The position numbers were made by a program, and so were the translations under genes. Positions 1 through 7,670 of a stretch of DNA of 18,865 nt are shown here, one piece after another. The notes beneath the pieces were generated by a model. The model did not search any database. It was not told where the DNA came from and was given only the letters and a program-made list of their open reading frames with translations. Within the stretch, counting starts at the first letter, position 1. The number at the start of each line of letters is the position of its first letter. Origin of the DNA: Alkaliphilus hydrothermalis (lineage in GTDB: Bacteria > Bacillota > Clostridia > Peptostreptococcales > Natronincolaceae); the NCBI RefSeq assembly GCF_016908555.1, contig NZ_JAFBEE010000035.1, positions 1 through 18,865 on the forward strand, written 5' to 3'.

Positions 1-261
1 TGCTTGCTTTAAAATATCATTCTCCATTTTAAGCTGTTGGTTTTCTTTCCTTAGCTTAATGAGTTCAAGTTCTTCTGAAGAGCGATTATCATTTTATTTA
101 AAAGAGCCTGTTGTTTGACTTCTTTTGATCCAGGTATTAAAGGCTGTTGGAGTCAAATCATATTCTTTCATTATTTCGTGCTTTGGTTTACCACTCTCGT
201 AGAGCTTTACCATTTGAGCTTTAAATTCATCTGTATAGGTTCTTCTATCTCTTTTAGTCAT
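1..261 (-). pseudogene. IS3-family transposase OrfA, interrupted by a stop codon
   Basis: The reading frame starts at the ATG at 259-261, preceded by a good ribosome binding site. It encodes a helix-turn-helix transposase N-terminus: MTKRDRRTYTDEFKAQMVKL, then residues typical of the HTH_Tnp_1 fold (YESGKP, EYDLTPTAFNTWIK). It continues into the leucine-rich coiled coil of OrfA proteins (ELIKLRKENQQLKMENDIL). Codon 56 is TAA at 94-96, where relatives usually have a sense codon after GSFK. The frame stays open and protein-like on the other side, so this is a point nonsense mutation. OrfA normally binds the IS ends and feeds the OrfAB frameshift product, so this copy is probably inactive unless complemented. 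The gene runs off the left edge. Confidence 0.8.
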
Positions 262-302
262 ATAAACAGATCTCCTTTTAATTATATTAATTAAAGTTTA
301 CA
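1..302 (-). mobile_element. IS3-family insertion sequence, partial (5' end of element)
   Basis: The minus strand reads inward from 302 as TGTAAACTTTAAT, then a ribosome binding site (AAAGGAGATC), then an OrfA-type transposase gene. IS3-family elements usually end in TG...CA, so 302 is the likely element boundary. The rest of the element lies outside the window, so the matching end and target duplication cannot be seen. Family assignment rests on the OrfA protein; the exact boundary is inferred. Confidence 0.65.
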
Positions 303-1008
303 TGACCTTATTTTTGTTGTCCAGTCTATTGTATCCTATCCACTTCTCCATAGTAATATCTAGGTGAATGCCATCTTTCTTAGCCTCAGGATCGGCAATT
401 TTAACTTTTATTGCATCTGAAGGAAAATATGATTGAATAGCAACATTAAGTATAGGGTTTTGGCTTGCAATACTAACAAGGTTTTGAGATTGTGCCTTTG
501 CTTTTTCAAAAGCTTTTCTACTAAATCCTCTACTTCTTCCTTTTGCTTCAATAACAACCCATCCATTTTTACTTATGTTATAACCAAATAAATCAGGTCT
601 TGTATTACCAAGATGGTCAAGTTTATGTTTAGGCTTATAAACATCTAAATGCATCAACCACGGTACGTCTAAAAGTTTTTCAGCAAATATCTTTGCATTG
701 GTGAGACCTAAAAAGTAAGATATTGCACCTTTCTCTGAGGGATCTAAATGCTTAAATAGTTCTGTTCTTCTGATTTTATAAGTCCCTGAATCCTCCATTA
801 GACTGGTATATATCATTGCAGCTCTAAAAATCATTTCATACTTTGAGAATGAGTTATATTTAAATATGGCTGCATAATTATGTTTACCTAGTGTAATGGC
901 CGCTCTTACTACATCTGCCCACGTGCATGTTAATTTTTTATCTCCAGATAAAAGACTCCCCCAAGTAGTTACATCAAAATCAGATGCCAAATAATTTATT
1001 GTAGCCAT
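298..1008 (-). CDS. PD-(D/E)XK nuclease-like protein, third gene of a Gabija-like operon
   Basis: A protein of about 236 residues. The start chosen is the ATG at 1006-1008, because AGAGGAG lies 8-9 bases upstream. A longer in-frame start at 1056 has no ribosome binding site. No family name is recognised for the N-terminal half, which is mostly helical. Near residues 139-156 it has RPDLFGY followed by WVVIEAKG, so Asp139, Glu154 and Lys156 match the D...ExK core of restriction-endonuclease-like folds, with a hydrophobic strand before the Glu. A basic stretch (KGRSRGFSRKAFEKAKAQ) follows. It lies 95 bases downstream of the helicase gene on the same strand, so it is probably co-transcribed with the OLD nuclease and helicase. 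The C-terminus ends exactly at the IS boundary (AAG GTC ATG TAA), so the natural tail may have been replaced. Nuclease activity is inferred from the motif only. Confidence 0.7.
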   Translation of the reverse strand: MATINYLASDFDVTTWGSLLSGDKKLTCTWADVVRAAITLGKHNYAAIFKYNSFSKYEMIFRAAMIYTSLMEDSGTYKIRRTELFKHLDPSEKGAISYFLGLTNAKIFAEKLLDVPWLMHLDVYKPKHKLDHLGNTRPDLFGYNISKNGWVVIEAKGRSRGFSRKAFEKAKAQSQNLVSIASQNPILNVAIQSYFPSDAIKVKIADPEAKKDGIHLDITMEKWIGYNRLDNKNKVM

Positions 1009-1103
1009 TTTACACTCTCCTCTTGTGTTTTCTTGAATAAAAAAGGTATCCTCCATATATAACTAAGTAACATGACCTACTTTTGCGTTCTTATGACTCG
1101 CTT

Positions 1104-2906
1104 TTACAATTTATCATACTCGTATTTATACTCCAATAAATGAGGTGTTGGTGATAAACCATAAGGTCTATAATAAGAATGAACATTCCTACCCGTTTCA
1201 CAAATTAAATGTAAATTTTTTCTAGCCCTAGAACTTAAAACATACAATAATTTTTTTGAATTTATCTTTCCATTAGGATCATTAAAATGTGGTATATAAT
1301 TCTCTAAGAGTGCAAACCCGATTACTGTATCATATTCTTCACCTTTTACACCGTGAATAGTAGACACAGTAATACCATCTCGTTGTTTAAATATTTTTCT
1401 GAAATTATCTATATGTTCAACAAAGGAATTACCTTCTTTTTTGAGTCTGTCAATCCTACTTCTTGAGCTGCTAAAAAACGAATTATAATGCTCTAATAAG
1501 GTTGGGTATGTACTTATGTCTATACTTAATACTTTAAAAATTTTAGTGAAAAATAATTCCAGATACTTTAATCCATCTTCTTCATCTAATTCAATAGAAT
1601 TACATAATTTTAAGAAAGTTTTATTTGTAATCTCCGGAAGATTAACCCCAACTAATTCTAACTCATATAGAACTTCCCTACTCCACCTTAATCTTCTTAT
1701 ATACATAAATGGTGAAGGTTCTGTTAAAATAATTCTCGATACTTTAAACCAAAAATTATCAATATCTCTAGAAAAAGGGGTCATTCCTGGCCCATTGAAG
1801 CTATATTGTGGAAGTTTTATCATTAAACTTCTTGTCATACTTGCAAGGTGAACCCATTGTGGAGCTACAATACAAATTTCATTTGGGGAGATTCCCTTAT
1901 CAACTACGTTATACTTAATTAGCTTAACAATTTCATCAGTTAATTTTTCTCTAGAAATACTATTATTAAAGGTTATCACACTCGGATATCCTCTATATAT
2001 ACCTTCTGGACTTATCATATTAGGGTGCGTTTTATAAAAGTCAAAATAATTAGTGATTTTTTCAGACGATCTATAGTTTTTAGTAAGTCCCATTTCCTTC
2101 AAACTAAAACCAAGTAACATCTCCAATTCATTTTTTTTCATAGGATATCCTCCCAAAGAATCATATATTGATTGATTAGGATCACCTACTATTACTGTTT
2201 TAGATTTTCCATCATTTGCACTTAATATTTTAGAGATAATATGATATTGAATTTCTTTTGTATCTTGGTATTCATCAATTAGAACAAATGGAAATAGCTT
2301 ACTAAGAATAGTACAAACTATTGGTTGTTTTATTAATATCTGATATGCATAAAAGAGAATTTGTTCAAAATCGATTTGTCTACTTAATTTTAATACATTA
2401 AAGTAATTATTAACTATTTTATTCAAACTTTGCTGTTTGCTCTTATCTAAACATGTAAGGTAATAGCCATCAGGTTTTGCTAAAATTCCACAATCCCAGT
2501 ATGTAATTTTTTGATTTTTGTATGGTTCACATAACTCATTAAATATAACCTCTGCTTCATGAGAATTGATAACTCTAAAACCATTCTTTAGCTCATCAAG
2601 GTGCTGATGATATGGTCTTAAAATCCATTCTAGACAAAATGAATGTATAGTGCCAATCCAAAGTTGGCTTGTATCAACACCTAATAGTTCCACTCTTTCT
2701 TTTATTTCATCTGCTGCATTGTTAGTATAAGTTATTGCTATTATATAATTTTTACTCGATTTAATTTTACTAAGTTCGTATGCTATTTTGTACGTCAGAG
2801 TTCTTGTCTTTCCACTGCCTGGACAAGCTATTAATAATACACTTTCTGTTTCTGTAATAGCTAATTCTTGCTCTAGATTCAATTGTCCCTTTTCCCATGC
2901 AAACAT
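1104..2906 (-). CDS. UvrD/PcrA-type superfamily 1 helicase, GajB-like
   Basis: A 600-residue SF1A helicase. Visible motifs in order: Q-motif region (LNLEQELAI, 10-17), Walker A ACPGSGKT (27-34), motif Ia (AITYTNNAADEIKER), Walker B VLIDEYQDT (about 209), motif III VGDPNQSIY (about 239), motif IV KNYRSSEKI, motif V STIHGVKGEEYDTV (about 512) and motif VI YVLSSRARKNL (about 555, with the usual ALTRA core altered to LSSRA but the arginine kept). Its ATG overlaps the stop of the upstream OLD gene by one base (TAATG), which implies translational coupling. In Gabija, GajB pairs with GajA in a complex that acts on phage DNA. This protein is longer than the roughly 500-residue GajB reference but shorter than PcrA. 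An OLD class 2 nuclease next to a UvrD helicase is the Gabija layout, so the assignment is good though the subtype is uncertain. Confidence 0.82.
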   Translation of the reverse strand: MFAWEKGQLNLEQELAITETESVLLIACPGSGKTRTLTYKIAYELSKIKSSKNYIIAITYTNNAADEIKERVELLGVDTSQLWIGTIHSFCLEWILRPYHQHLDELKNGFRVINSHEAEVIFNELCEPYKNQKITYWDCGILAKPDGYYLTCLDKSKQQSLNKIVNNYFNVLKLSRQIDFEQILFYAYQILIKQPIVCTILSKLFPFVLIDEYQDTKEIQYHIISKILSANDGKSKTVIVGDPNQSIYDSLGGYPMKKNELEMLLGFSLKEMGLTKNYRSSEKITNYFDFYKTHPNMISPEGIYRGYPSVITFNNSISREKLTDEIVKLIKYNVVDKGISPNEICIVAPQWVHLASMTRSLMIKLPQYSFNGPGMTPFSRDIDNFWFKVSRIILTEPSPFMYIRRLRWSREVLYELELVGVNLPEITNKTFLKLCNSIELDEEDGLKYLELFFTKIFKVLSIDISTYPTLLEHYNSFFSSSRSRIDRLKKEGNSFVEHIDNFRKIFKQRDGITVSTIHGVKGEEYDTVIGFALLENYIPHFNDPNGKINSKKLLYVLSSRARKNLHLICETGRNVHSYYRPYGLSPTPHLLEYKYEYDKL

Positions 2907-5047
2907 TATAAAAACCTCTTTAAAAATATTATTATTTGATCATCACTCATTACTTTTTCTATTTCACCTATTAACTCATCTAATAAAGTATTACGACTTC
3001 TAAATTTCATTAGTGTATTGTAACAATCACCTAAATCAAGTGAACTGTTAACTTTTAGGTTTTCATTTAATCTATATTCAACAATATCTGCAAGTAAATT
3101 ATCACTATAAGCTTCCTTAGCAAAAATTATTGCATCCAATATATATTCTGGTATTTCGGTTTTAAAACTCACATGATTTCCGAGCATAATTGCAAACCAG
3201 CCTTTTCCTGCTTGTTTTGCCATTGTCAAAACTCGTTTTCCATAAATTGATACATCATCTGACTTAATTTCTCTCTCACTTAAATCTATCGTATCTTTAT
3301 CCAAATATACTTTATCAATAACTTTAGTAACCTCCAATTCATTTCCACTCATTAAAAAATCCACTTCAAAAGTGTACTGAGCATAGAATGTTTTAATCCA
3401 TTGATTACCCCTTTCAAATTCATCAAGCTTAACTTTTCTTTCTAATCCTTTAATCTTTGAGTTTTGTACTCTTGTCTTATACTTCTTAATTTTTTCACTA
3501 TCTCCATGAATAAATGTCGTATCACAAATAGCATCATCTAAATCTGTCAAGATACTACATCTTCTTCTAATTCTATTGTTGTGAAATAACTGTGCTACAT
3601 TTTCAAATCCTGTACTTCTAATATTTATAAGACTAATTCCTAATTCGTCTAAACTAACCCCTAGGACCTTCTTAACCATTTGTGGAATAAGAATTTCTTC
3701 CGCATCACCCTCTACCAGTATCACTCCTTTTGCAAAAAGTAGATTAGTTCTTACTGCATCTAGATATCTTTGAATTTCATTAATTCTCGCATTGGCTAGG
3801 TCTTTCGATGGTTGATATACCTCTGCATAATTCTGTTTTTTAGTTAAGATATTGATGTTTTCAACATTACTTACCTCTGATATTTGTGTTGAATGAGTTG
3901 AATAGATTATTTGAGTATCTCCATAGTCTAGCTTATCGAACAAAGTTTTTTGAATATGGTTATGTATATGTGCTTCTGGTTCTTCAATAATTAAAAAGTT
4001 TGCGAAGGTATCCTTAGACTTTGAATATTTGAACTCTAATAATTTCAGCGTTAAAAAAATTAAATTTGCACCGCCTAAACTAAGTTCATGTACTCCACCT
4101 TCATAGTCCTCATCCGGCTCTCCAATATATAACTTTAAAGATTTTAAAAGTTTATCTGCTTCATCTGGAAGGCTTGATTTAATAGAAAGTGAAGAAGGTG
4201 AATAAGTCTGCCCAACAGCATCGCTAATTGTTGACTTTATATCCTTTCTAATATTTTGAACATCCTCTAAAGCCTCAATTCTATTATTTAAATCTGTGAC
4301 TAAATCGCTTATGGGTTTATAGTCAGTCTCTTTTATTTCTCCACTCCTGCTTTTTAAAAGCCCTAAGAGTGGATTAGTTCTATTATTATGAAAATCGCTA
4401 ACAACATCCCTTAATGCCTGTATAAAAGTGAATGCTACTTCATTTGCAACTGATAGTTGATGAGGGATTTTTATTCCAAATTTTGAACCATCTATAGTAT
4501 TTGGGAATTTTACCCTACTAAAATCTCCTACTAGCTCTTTATAAACTTCCGGATCGCTAAAATCTACTGTGCTTTTCCCGGTAAAAAATGTTTCATAATT
4601 ATCTTTAACAGTAATAATGTCTAAGATTTTTTTTAGACCTTCTTGGTCTCCTTCTTGTAATTGGGATAATTTTTGTCTAATATCTGCTTTAGGTCTAAAA
4701 AATAAATTATAAGTAGCTTTTTTAACATAATCATTTTGGGTAATACCTACGCCATGTATAAACAAGGATTGGATAGCTTCTTCATCATTTATTTCATCAA
4801 ATTCAATACTTATAATTATCCAATGACCTTTCCAATTATCTTTACCAAGCCTTCTATTAAAATCATTCTCATTTAATTTATACGCATACTGTAACGATGC
4901 ATCTTCAAGTAAAAGTCTTATTGCTCTGAACAAATTTGTCTTTCCTGAACCATTTTCTCCAATGATAGTATTAATGCCTTTATTAAATTCAAATTTACAA
5001 TTTGGAAAATTTCTATAGTTTATTAGATTTACTTTTGATATATACAT
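2906..5047 (-). CDS. OLD-family ATPase/TOPRIM endonuclease, GajA-like
   Basis: A 713-residue protein with an ABC-type ATPase N-terminus and a C-terminal TOPRIM nuclease. It starts like RecF/OLD proteins (MYISKVNLINYRNF). Walker A GENGSGKT is at 30-37, a signature-like LSLGGANL near 322, Walker B FLIIEEPEAHIH near 350-360 and the H-loop STHSTQIS near 385. The TOPRIM part shows the glutamate motif ILVEGDAEEI (about 445) and the acidic pair LTDLDDA (about 500). These are the metal-binding residues that cleave DNA in OLD nucleases. A ribosome binding site (AAGGGGAATG) precedes the ATG at 5047. It is the first gene of the defence operon and overlaps the helicase gene. In Gabija, GajA nicks DNA and is held inactive by nucleotides until a phage depletes them; that role here is by family. 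It is longer than the reference GajA (about 580 residues), so it may be a divergent subtype. Confidence 0.85.
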   Translation of the reverse strand: MYISKVNLINYRNFPNCKFEFNKGINTIIGENGSGKTNLFRAIRLLLEDASLQYAYKLNENDFNRRLGKDNWKGHWIIISIEFDEINDEEAIQSLFIHGVGITQNDYVKKATYNLFFRPKADIRQKLSQLQEGDQEGLKKILDIITVKDNYETFFTGKSTVDFSDPEVYKELVGDFSRVKFPNTIDGSKFGIKIPHQLSVANEVAFTFIQALRDVVSDFHNNRTNPLLGLLKSRSGEIKETDYKPISDLVTDLNNRIEALEDVQNIRKDIKSTISDAVGQTYSPSSLSIKSSLPDEADKLLKSLKLYIGEPDEDYEGGVHELSLGGANLIFLTLKLLEFKYSKSKDTFANFLIIEEPEAHIHNHIQKTLFDKLDYGDTQIIYSTHSTQISEVSNVENINILTKKQNYAEVYQPSKDLANARINEIQRYLDAVRTNLLFAKGVILVEGDAEEILIPQMVKKVLGVSLDELGISLINIRSTGFENVAQLFHNNRIRRRCSILTDLDDAICDTTFIHGDSEKIKKYKTRVQNSKIKGLERKVKLDEFERGNQWIKTFYAQYTFEVDFLMSGNELEVTKVIDKVYLDKDTIDLSEREIKSDDVSIYGKRVLTMAKQAGKGWFAIMLGNHVSFKTEIPEYILDAIIFAKEAYSDNLLADIVEYRLNENLKVNSSLDLGDCYNTLMKFRSRNTLLDELIGEIEKVMSDDQIIIFLKRFL

Positions 5048-5081
5048 TTATCAACATTCCCCTTTTTAAAAATCAATTTGT

Positions 5082-5109
5082 TTTATAACTAAATATTCTA
5101 CCTGCTAAA
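5082..5109 (-). promoter_or_regulatory. Candidate promoter of the defence operon
   Basis: On the minus strand TTTAGC (5104-5109) and TATAAA (5082-5087) are separated by 16 bases and lie about 35 bases upstream of the GajA-like start codon. The -35 hexamer is poor, so this is a tentative sigma-A site. Confidence 0.3.
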
Positions 5110-5399
5110 ATTAATACTTATGTATACAAAACCACTTTCCACCAACATAATGCTGAACTTAGTTATTACGTGAAGTTAGAAGAAGAATTTTTGTCTTCCT
5201 GATTCACTACGCTGAACATGATACACAATATTTATTCTACAATTATTATTTATCTCCTTTTTTATTACATAATTTTACATCATTAGAAGCTGTTCTCCTT
5301 TTAATGACATAGCTAGGCAGAATAAATACTACTCTATATAATTTAAGATACATATTAAATAATAGGACAACTCACCCCCCTCATATATATAACCAGGGG
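5110..5399. other. AT-rich intergenic region between the defence operon and the repeat block
   Basis: About 290 bases without a convincing gene. Two ribosome-binding-site-like AAAGGAGA stretches on the minus strand (near 5255 and 5305) lead only into very short frames. A loose inverted repeat (GTGAA...TTCAC) lies around 5170-5210. Near the right edge is the GC-rich hairpin described separately. This could be the decayed remains of another gene, but nothing is recognisable. Confidence 0.5.
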
Positions 5400-5401
5400 G
5401 T
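5374..5401 (+). promoter_or_regulatory. Hairpin that includes the ribosome binding site of the small ORF
   Basis: ACCCCCCT (5374-5381) can pair with AGGGGGT (5395-5401) across an AT-rich 13-base loop, leaving one C bulged. The right arm AGGGGG is the only ribosome binding site for the TTG start at 5409, so the fold would hide it. Regulation is inferred from geometry only. Confidence 0.4.
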
Positions 5402-5408
5402 GTTGCCT

Positions 5409-5534
5409 TTGGACGAAATAATCTACACCGGAAAGGTAACAAAAGAAGAGGTATTTGAAGAGATGAACGAAATACTTAGTAGAATCTTAGACGATTTAAT
5501 TGAACAAGGAAAAATAGGAGTTGATGAAAAATAA
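5409..5534 (+). CDS. Small 41-residue acidic ORF within the repeat
   Basis: The frame starts at TTG (5409) after AGGGGG spaced about eight bases, and encodes a charged, probably helical peptide: LDEIIYTGKVTKEEVFEEMN, then EILSRILDDLIEQGKIGVDEK. An internal ATG at 5463 would give a 23-residue product. I do not recognise the family. It lacks a signal peptide and membrane segment. The copy at 16859 is broken by stops and a deletion, which shows that the coding frame was once shared and is now lost there. The stop codon lies in a conserved hairpin. It may be the remnant of a gene belonging to the mobile unit that spread the repeat, but that is a guess. Confidence 0.45.
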   Translation: MDEIIYTGKVTKEEVFEEMNEILSRILDDLIEQGKIGVDEK

Positions 5535-5543
5535 TCAACTCCT
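5516..5543 (+). repeat. Perfect 10-bp inverted repeat at the end of the small ORF
   Basis: AGGAGTTGAT (5516-5525) and ATCAACTCCT (5534-5543) are perfect complements with an 8-base loop that contains the small ORF stop. The same arms recur at 16962-16989 with one loop substitution. There is no following T-run, so it is not a typical terminator. Confidence 0.7.
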
Positions 5544-5571
5544 TAGTTGCTTCAATTTCTGGTGGTATCAT

Positions 5572-6024
5572 GGAGATGACTATACAACATTATTTGAACC
5601 TACTGCTTCTATGCTAGAAAAAGAAGGTAAAGGTTATGTTGTAGCATCTGTAGGAGCAGAAAGCGGGTATATCCCTTATACTGCCTACAGTGCTAGAAAG
5701 AGCTATATTGAAGATAATCCAGAGATTATTCAAGCCTTTGCAAATGCCATCCACAAGGGTATGCTTTGGGTAGAATCCCATACGGCTGCTGAAGTAGCTA
5801 GATCTATTCAGCCCCATTTCCCAGATGCAGATATGGATATACTCATTTCAGTTGTCAATCGTTACCGTGATATCGGTGCATGGGCTCCTGATTTAGTACT
5901 ATCTGAGGAAGGTCTAGACCGTCTACAGGACGTTATGACTGAGGCTGGCGAGCTTGATAAGAGAGTTCCTTATGATAAGGTTGTAAATACTGAGTTTGCA
6001 AAGAAGGCTATGGAGAAGAAGTAG
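5572..6024 (+). pseudogene. 3' fragment of an ABC substrate-binding protein gene (NitT/TauT type), copy 1
   Basis: The frame encodes about 150 C-terminal residues of a periplasmic-type ligand-binding lipoprotein of the nitrate/sulfonate/taurine family. It starts abruptly at GDDYTTLFEPTASMLEKEGK and runs through SGYIPYTAYSARKSYIE, ANAIHKGMLW, VNRYRDIGAWAPDLVL and ends KKAMEKK. Family members are normally about 320-340 residues with a lipobox, so the N-terminal half, signal peptide and first lobe are missing. Nothing upstream in frame resembles the missing part. It cannot make a working binding protein, and no permease or ATPase of such a transporter is nearby. Sequence is very close to the copies at 9344 and 17016. 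Copy 1 differs at a few residues (for example AESGY, IEDNPEIIQ). Confidence 0.85.
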
Positions 6025-6060
6025 TTAAGTAATTAAGTAAAATAATTCATAAAGACATAA

Positions 6061-6122
6061 CCACCTCCTATGGTAGAAGATAAGCCTACGTGTTGACTAC
6101 TTCTTCTATAGGAGGTTTTTTA
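6061..6122 (+). terminator. Rho-independent terminator after SBP copy 1
   Basis: CCTCCTAT (6064-6071) pairs with ATAGGAGG (6108-6115), with further AGAAG/CTTCT pairing inside, followed by TTTTTT. The same design follows the other two copies. Confidence 0.8.
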
Positions 6123-6197
6123 AATAATATGATTTTAACTATCCAGACTTCATGAATTTTTGATAAGAATCAATTATCTTAAGTTAGGATAATAATC

Positions 6198-7637
6198 TTA
6201 ATATTTAAGAAACTTTAATCCATGCACCCACTTAATTAAGGATCTCTCAGTAACCCAAAGCCAAAGCAAAAACGAAAATAATACAATTACTAATACAATT
6301 GCTAACCGTTTAAGATAATGATTTCTTAATACAATATGCCCACTCATATGACTACTTTCTGCCCCTTCAACCCCGATGGCAGCTGAGGTATCATCTATAA
6401 ATATGATAGCATCAAAGACATCAATGGGTGCTGAAGGCATGAACTGATGTAAATATGGACTGTAGGTTGCGCCAATATAACGTATATAATGGGGTTCAGA
6501 CAACCAGTTAGCTAGTGCCTCATCTTTTGCTGAGGATTTGAAGTCAAGCAATCCTATAGGCATTCCTGTCTTGTGGAAACTATAAGCAAAGCTACCTTTA
6601 TGAGTTTTGACGTCAAATTCTGCTATATTTCTTAAAACTCCTCCAAATACACTTCTTGGTCTTGCTCTTAAGCTACCTTGATAAAAATCAAATCCTATGG
6701 CGTATAGTTCATCTGTATAAACTTCATGTAAATTTTTCCCCATAGGGATTAAAGGCCCAAGCTCTCTTCCAATATGTCCATTATGAGCCCACAGCATAAT
6801 CCGTTCATTACCAAATTGCTTTTCGTAATCTACAATCCATTGAACATTTTCAGCCATATAATCATCTCTGAGATTAAATGAATCTAGACGTTCACGTTTA
6901 TCCAAAATTGCTGCATTTTGTTTAATAATATTTAAATGTTGATAGATCATATTGTACTCACTCTCTGAAGTATGGTTTATATATGATTGTTTATTTTGAT
7001 CTAATAATAACGCTAAGTCTTCAGTAGTTAAATTATTAATATTTGTACTGCCCTCATTGCCAATAGCACTATCTACTTTTCTTAAGTACTCACTGATGCG
7101 AGTTTTGCTAACTTCAGTATTTTGCATATCAAATCCATAAAACTTGATTTTAGAAGTATTATTTGGATTCTGATTGTAGATTCTCATCCATTCTATTAAA
7201 TTAGCCACCTCTTCTGTTTGGTAGAAGCTAATTTGTAGAGCTTTAAGAGAATCAGTTAAGTTTCCTTCCCCATGCAGAATATAATCGTTTACAACCTGAG
7301 CTCCACCAAACTCAGCCTCTATGGCAAAAACCCTGTAACCCATTTCTTCAACTAAAAATTCAAACATCCTATGCTTCATTTCAAAGAACTCTTTTGTACC
7401 ATGGGTAGCTTCCCCCATAGCAATGACCCTCTTATTTTGTAATATTTCTTTTAAAGGTTCTAAATCATCAAATCCGCTCCCAGCCTTTGTTGTCTTAAGT
7501 TGAATTAAATGATTTACTAATGTATTAGGAGCTTCCGACGATTTAGGTCTTGTGGAATTTATGTTTATGGCTAGTATTATAGCATATAAGACTATAGCTG
7601 CTATAATTATTCCCAAAACAATATTTCTTTTTTTCAT
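6198..7637 (-). CDS. Membrane-anchored erythromycin-esterase-family protein
   Basis: About 479 residues from the ATG at 7635-7637, which has GGAGGAG spaced seven bases upstream; a TTG further upstream has no such site. An N-terminal hydrophobic anchor (IVLGIIIAAIVLYAIILA) is followed by the PF05139-type domain. The visible family residues are MGEATHG (Glu76 and His79), FAIEAEFGG (Glu near 109) and MLWAHNGHIG (His near 284). These match the Glu/His active-site set of Ere enzymes, which hydrolyse the macrolide lactone, although many members act on other substrates. A C-terminal hydrophobic segment (LAIVLVIVLFSFLLWLWV) suggests a second membrane anchor, with the domain outside the cell. It is the last gene of the padR operon, 33 bases after its neighbour. 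Macrolide resistance should not be assumed. Confidence 0.8.
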   Translation of the reverse strand: MKKRNIVLGIIIAAIVLYAIILAININSTRPKSSEAPNTLVNHLIQLKTTKAGSGFDDLEPLKEILQNKRVIAMGEATHGTKEFFEMKHRMFEFLVEEMGYRVFAIEAEFGGAQVVNDYILHGEGNLTDSLKALQISFYQTEEVANLIEWMRIYNQNPNNTSKIKFYGFDMQNTEVSKTRISEYLRKVDSAIGNEGSTNINNLTTEDLALLLDQNKQSYINHTSESEYNMIYQHLNIIKQNAAILDKRERLDSFNLRDDYMAENVQWIVDYEKQFGNERIMLWAHNGHIGRELGPLIPMGKNLHEVYTDELYAIGFDFYQGSLRARPRSVFGGVLRNIAEFDVKTHKGSFAYSFHKTGMPIGLLDFKSSAKDEALANWLSEPHYIRYIGATYSPYLHQFMPSAPIDVFDAIIFIDDTSAAIGVEGAESSHMSGHIVLRNHYLKRLAIVLVIVLFSFLLWLWVTERSLIKWVHGLKFLKY

Positions 7638-7670
7638 TTTCTCTCCTCCAAATCTATTTACCAAATAGCA

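Larger units (their letters stand above)
5400..6122 (+). repeat. Dispersed repeat, copy 1 (small ORF, hairpin, SBP 3' end, terminator)
   Basis: This block is collinear with 16850-17563, and its second half with 9344-9814, all in the same orientation. Similarity to copy 3 starts near GTGTTG at 5400, covers the small ORF, the ten-base-pair hairpin and the substrate-binding-protein fragment, and ends with the CCTCCTA/TAGGAGG terminator. Outside these limits the flanking sequences differ. Confidence 0.85.

Noticed and set aside
300..1078. ACATGACCT at both ends of the nuclease-like gene (300-308 and 1070-1078)
   Set aside because: A nine-base direct repeat in AT-rich DNA can be chance, and it does not fit the 3-4 base duplications of IS3 elements.
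1516..1851. Plus-strand 111-codon open frame
   Set aside because: It lies wholly inside the helicase gene on the other strand, has no ribosome binding site and no recognisable protein features.
5165..5205. Possible hairpin GTGAA...TTCAC upstream of the defence operon
   Set aside because: Short outer arms with mismatches and no link to a promoter or T-run; could be chance.
5614..5817. Minus-strand frame antisense to SBP copy 1 (also at 17058-17261)
   Set aside because: It recurs only because the underlying sequence is repeated; composition is poor and there is no start signal.
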